Source of the DNA: Coralloluteibacterium thermophilum
GTDB taxonomy: Bacteria > Pseudomonadota > Gammaproteobacteria > Xanthomonadales > Xanthomonadaceae
Direction: 5' to 3'
Assembly: GCF_042654365.1 (NCBI RefSeq)
Contig: NZ_JBHSGG010000024.1
Coordinates: 1-64,000, forward strand
DNA length: 64,000 nt
Below the pieces are notes generated by a model. It made no database searches, had not been told where the DNA came from, and saw only the letters and a program-made list of their open reading frames with translations. Every line of letters begins with the position of its first letter. The first letter of the stretch is position 1. Positions 61,457 through 64,000 of the stretch are shown one piece after another. The translations under genes were made by a program, and so were the position numbers.

Positions 61457-62404
61457 TCAGCGCCCCACGTCCTTGGCCTCGGCGGTGGCGAGCAGCTCCG
61501 GCGCGTCCAGCCGGCGCGGCCGGCTGATGAGCGGATGCACCAGCACCGCGGCGAGGATGACCGCCACGCCGAGGTAGAACTGCAGGCTGAGCTCGTGCTG
61601 CTCGCCGAGCAGCAGGATGGCCAGGACGATGGCGTAGACCGGCTCCAGGTTCACCGCGAGCTGGGCCGCGAAGGCGGTCATGTGCCGCAGTGCGACCAGG
61701 GACAGCGCGAAGGGCAGCAGGGTGCAGGCCAGCGAGAGCACCACGATCAGGACCGCGTCGCGCGCATCGGGAAGCGCGAACAGCGCGCCGGCGAAGGCCG
61801 GGAATATCAAGGGCATCAGCGGCGCGAGCAGGGTCAGGGCCAGGGTGCCGGCACCGAGTTCGACGGCGGTGACCGTCAGCGGGTCGGCGTGCTCGACCAG
61901 GCGCTTGTTGAGCGAGCCGAACAGCGCCACGAGCAGGGCGGAGAGCGCGCCGACGGCGATGCCCACGCGCATGTCCACCGAGACGCCGCCCACGACCAGC
62001 GCCACCCCGGGCAGCACGCCGAGGCCGAGGGCGAGTTCGCGCCGCGAGAACCGGCGCCGCGCCAGCACCGGCTCCACCACCGCCGTGAACGCCGTGGCCA
62101 GCGCGATGCAGGTGGCCGCCACCGAGGCGTTGGCGAGCTTGATGGCGCCGTAGAAGGTCAGCCAGTGCAGGGCCACCAGCACGCCGACGCCGGCGTAGGC
62201 GCCGACGAGCCGCCAGGGCAGGGCGCGCAGGCCCCGCCACACGCGCGGCACCAGGGCCAGCGCAGCCACCACCAGCAGCATGCGCCACCACACCAGCGGC
62301 AGCGCGGCCAGGGTGATCAGCTTGCCGAGGATGGCCGTGAAGCCCCACAGCAGGACGCAGGTGTGGATCTGGAGCTGGGCGCGCGTGGCGGGTGCGAGCG
62401 GCAT
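61457..62404 (-). CDS. EamA-family (DMT) transporter
   Basis: A 315-residue ten-helix permease with two EamA repeats: LLWGFTAILGKLITL and ALHWLTFYGAIKLANASVAA in the first, LLVALFGSLNKRLVEHAD and LACTLLPFALSLVALRHM in the second. It probably exports a metabolite; the substrate cannot be told. Confidence 0.9.
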   Translation of the reverse strand: MPLAPATRAQLQIHTCVLLWGFTAILGKLITLAALPLVWWRMLLVVAALALVPRVWRGLRALPWRLVGAYAGVGVLVALHWLTFYGAIKLANASVAATCIALATAFTAVVEPVLARRRFSRRELALGLGVLPGVALVVGGVSVDMRVGIAVGALSALLVALFGSLNKRLVEHADPLTVTAVELGAGTLALTLLAPLMPLIFPAFAGALFALPDARDAVLIVVLSLACTLLPFALSLVALRHMTAFAAQLAVNLEPVYAIVLAILLLGEQHELSLQFYLGVAVILAAVLVHPLISRPRRLDAPELLATAEAKDVGR

Positions 62405-62609
62405 GCGGACGGGCGGCGGACGATGGAGGGGGCGCAGTGTCGCCGATCGGCCGCCGCGCGGGCAGGGCGCGCGGCGGGGACGGCCGCGTGGCGGTCAGGG
62501 CGCCCGTCCGGCGGCGCCGGACGACCCCGTACATGACGCCTTTATCCGGCTTCCGGCATCATGAGCGGCCAATCCCAGTACGCGGCCGCTCGGTCGTGGA
62601 GCCGATCCG

Positions 62610-64000
62610 ATGCCTGCCCCGACAACGCCCACCGCGGATACCGCGGTGTCTCTCCGTTTTTCCGATCTCGCCCTGTCGCCCGCCCTCCTGGCCGCGCTCG
62701 CCGACGTCGGCTACGAAACGCCCTCGCCCATCCAGGCCGCGACCATCCCGCCGCTGCTGGCCGGGCGCGACGTGCTGGGCCAGGCCCAGACCGGCACCGG
62801 CAAGACCGCGGCCTTCGCGCTGCCGGTGCTCTCGCGCCTGCGCGCCGAGGCCGGCCGGCCGCAGGCGCTGGTGCTCGCGCCGACCCGCGAGCTGGCGATC
62901 CAGGTCGCCGAGGCCTTCCAGCGCTACGCCACCCACATCCCCGGCTTCCACGTGCTGCCGATCTACGGCGGCCAGAGCTACACGCCGCAGCTGGCGGCGC
63001 TGCGCCGCGGCGTGCACGTCGTCGTCGGCACCCCGGGCCGCGTGATCGACCATCTCGAACGCGGCTCGCTGGACCTCTCCGGGCTGAGCACCCTGGTGCT
63101 CGACGAGGCCGACGAGATGCTGCGCATGGGCTTCATCGACGACGTCGAGACCGTGCTCAAGAAGACCCCGCCGGAGCGCCAGGTCGCCCTGTTCTCGGCG
63201 ACCATGCCGCCGCAGATCCGGCGCATCGCCCAGACCTACCTGCGCGATCCGGAGCAGGTCACCATCCAGGCCAGGACCACCACCGCGGCCAACATCCGCC
63301 AGCGCTACTGGCTGGTCTCGGGCGTGCAGAAGCTCGATGCGGTGGCGCGCATCCTCGAGGCCGAACCCTTCGACGCGATGATCGTGTTCGCGCGCACCAA
63401 GACCGGCTGCGAGGAGCTCGCGCAGAAGCTGCTGGCCCGCGGCTTCGCGGCAGCAGCCATCCACGGCGACGTGCAGCAGGCGCAGCGCGAGAAGACGGTG
63501 GCCCAGCTCAAGGCGGGCGTGCTCGACATCCTGGTCGCCACGGACGTGGCGGCGCGCGGCCTGGACGTGGAGCGCATCAGCCACGTGCTGAACTACGACA
63601 TCCCCTACGACACCGAGAGCTACGTGCACCGCATCGGGCGCACCGGGCGCGCCGGGCGCAGCGGCGAGGCGATCCTGTTCGTCACCCCGCGCGAGCGCGG
63701 CATGCTGCGCGCGATCGAGCGCGCCACCCGGCAGCCGATCACGCCGATGGAGCTGCCCACGATCGAGCTGGTCAACGACCAGCGCGTGGCGCGCTTCCTC
63801 GACCGCATCACCGGGGCGCTCGCCGAGGGCGGGCTGGAACTGTTCCGCGGGCTGATCGACCGCTACGAGCGCGAGCACAACGTGCCCGCCGCCGACATCG
63901 CGGCGGCGCTGGCCAAGCTGGCCCAGGGCCGCACGCCCCTGCTGCTGGACCCGGACGCCGTGCCCGAGCGCGGCGAGCGGACCTTCCGCGGCGGCGCCGG
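62610..64000 (+). CDS. deaD: DEAD-box RNA helicase, partial at window end
   Basis: The gene starts at ATG 62610 and runs past the window end; 463 codons are visible. All helicase motifs are present in order: Q motif (YETPSPIQAATIPPL), I (AQTGTGKTAAF), Ia (PTRELAIQV), II (VLDEADEML), III (SAT), V (TDVAARGLDVERI) and VI (HRIGRTGRAGRSGE). The rest resembles DeaD/CsdA, which unwinds mRNA and helps ribosome assembly in the cold. Its RNA-binding C-terminus is not visible. Confidence 0.93.
   Translation, partial: MPAPTTPTADTAVSLRFSDLALSPALLAALADVGYETPSPIQAATIPPLLAGRDVLGQAQTGTGKTAAFALPVLSRLRAEAGRPQALVLAPTRELAIQVAEAFQRYATHIPGFHVLPIYGGQSYTPQLAALRRGVHVVVGTPGRVIDHLERGSLDLSGLSTLVLDEADEMLRMGFIDDVETVLKKTPPERQVALFSATMPPQIRRIAQTYLRDPEQVTIQARTTTAANIRQRYWLVSGVQKLDAVARILEAEPFDAMIVFARTKTGCEELAQKLLARGFAAAAIHGDVQQAQREKTVAQLKAGVLDILVATDVAARGLDVERISHVLNYDIPYDTESYVHRIGRTGRAGRSGEAILFVTPRERGMLRAIERATRQPITPMELPTIELVNDQRVARFLDRITGALAEGGLELFRGLIDRYEREHNVPAADIAAALAKLAQGRTPLLLDPDAVPERGERTFRGGA

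Overview
The window is a very GC-rich chromosomal stretch from a gammaproteobacterium, most likely of the Lysobacteraceae/Xanthomonadales. Gene content points there: the dedD-like/cvpA/purF order, a divergent LytTR regulator and acyltransferase-3 pair, FolE2 beside a COG0523 GTPase, and intergenic GGG-heptad repeats. This placement is inference; no rRNA or tRNA gene is present. One ambiguous base at 42288, flanked by a 32-bp duplication, shows this is an assembled draft contig.

Region by region: 1-3541 holds the end of a SPOR protein, cvpA, purF, a small RraB-like protein and a ferritin-like protein. 3571-7768 (minus) is a five-gene minor-pilin operon ending in a 727-residue PilX-like protein. 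8000-11518 carries lpxH, a periplasmic cyclophilin, gltX and zur. 11.0-26.0 kb is a zinc-homeostasis cluster: Zur itself, a ZnuD-like receptor with His/Asp-rich loops divergent from a MerC-domain protein, a COG0523 GTPase divergent from folE2 across a near-consensus Zur palindrome, and a four-gene minus-strand operon (TonB-dependent receptor, periplasmic CobN-like chelatase, ExbB/MotA-like protein, DUF2149 protein). That operon has the architecture of the Bacteroidetes hmuRSTU locus but sits in a zinc setting. It is the most interesting system in the window.

26.2-32.9 kb contains hutI, hutF and hutU with a nucleotide pyrophosphatase and two small secreted proteins between them; an N-formylglutamate amidohydrolase lies at 57.4 kb. 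33.2-37.4 kb is a block of small, mostly orphan genes (DUF998, TPR-like, CxxC, SHOCT, GNAT, DUF1801, SMR exporter), partly with lower GC. 37.5-41.9 kb has the LytTR/acyltransferase pair and an ECF41-type sigma factor operon with a recognisable ECF41 promoter. 42-47.7 kb has a CHAD protein (with the assembly artefact), a DUF5916 outer-membrane protein, a NavAb-like voltage-gated sodium channel, a GNAT protein and a VIT1/CCC1 transporter. 47.9-54.7 kb has tandem universal stress proteins, a YbaY-type lipoprotein, a GIY-YIG protein, a frameshifted endonuclease/phosphatase gene, a YaiI protein and a cystathionine-lyase-like enzyme. 54.7-55.7 kb is an approximately 273-bp-period composite repeat array. 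55.7-64 kb has a leucyl aminopeptidase, N-formylglutamate amidohydrolase, PBP4, DUF72, an EamA transporter and the start of a DEAD-box helicase.

Working together: the zinc genes form a plausible Zur regulon of outer-membrane uptake (two receptors), metal delivery (COG0523), a zinc-sparing enzyme (FolE2) and a possible periplasmic dechelatase driven by a proton-channel pair. The hut genes form the HutF-type histidine degradation route, without hutH in this window.
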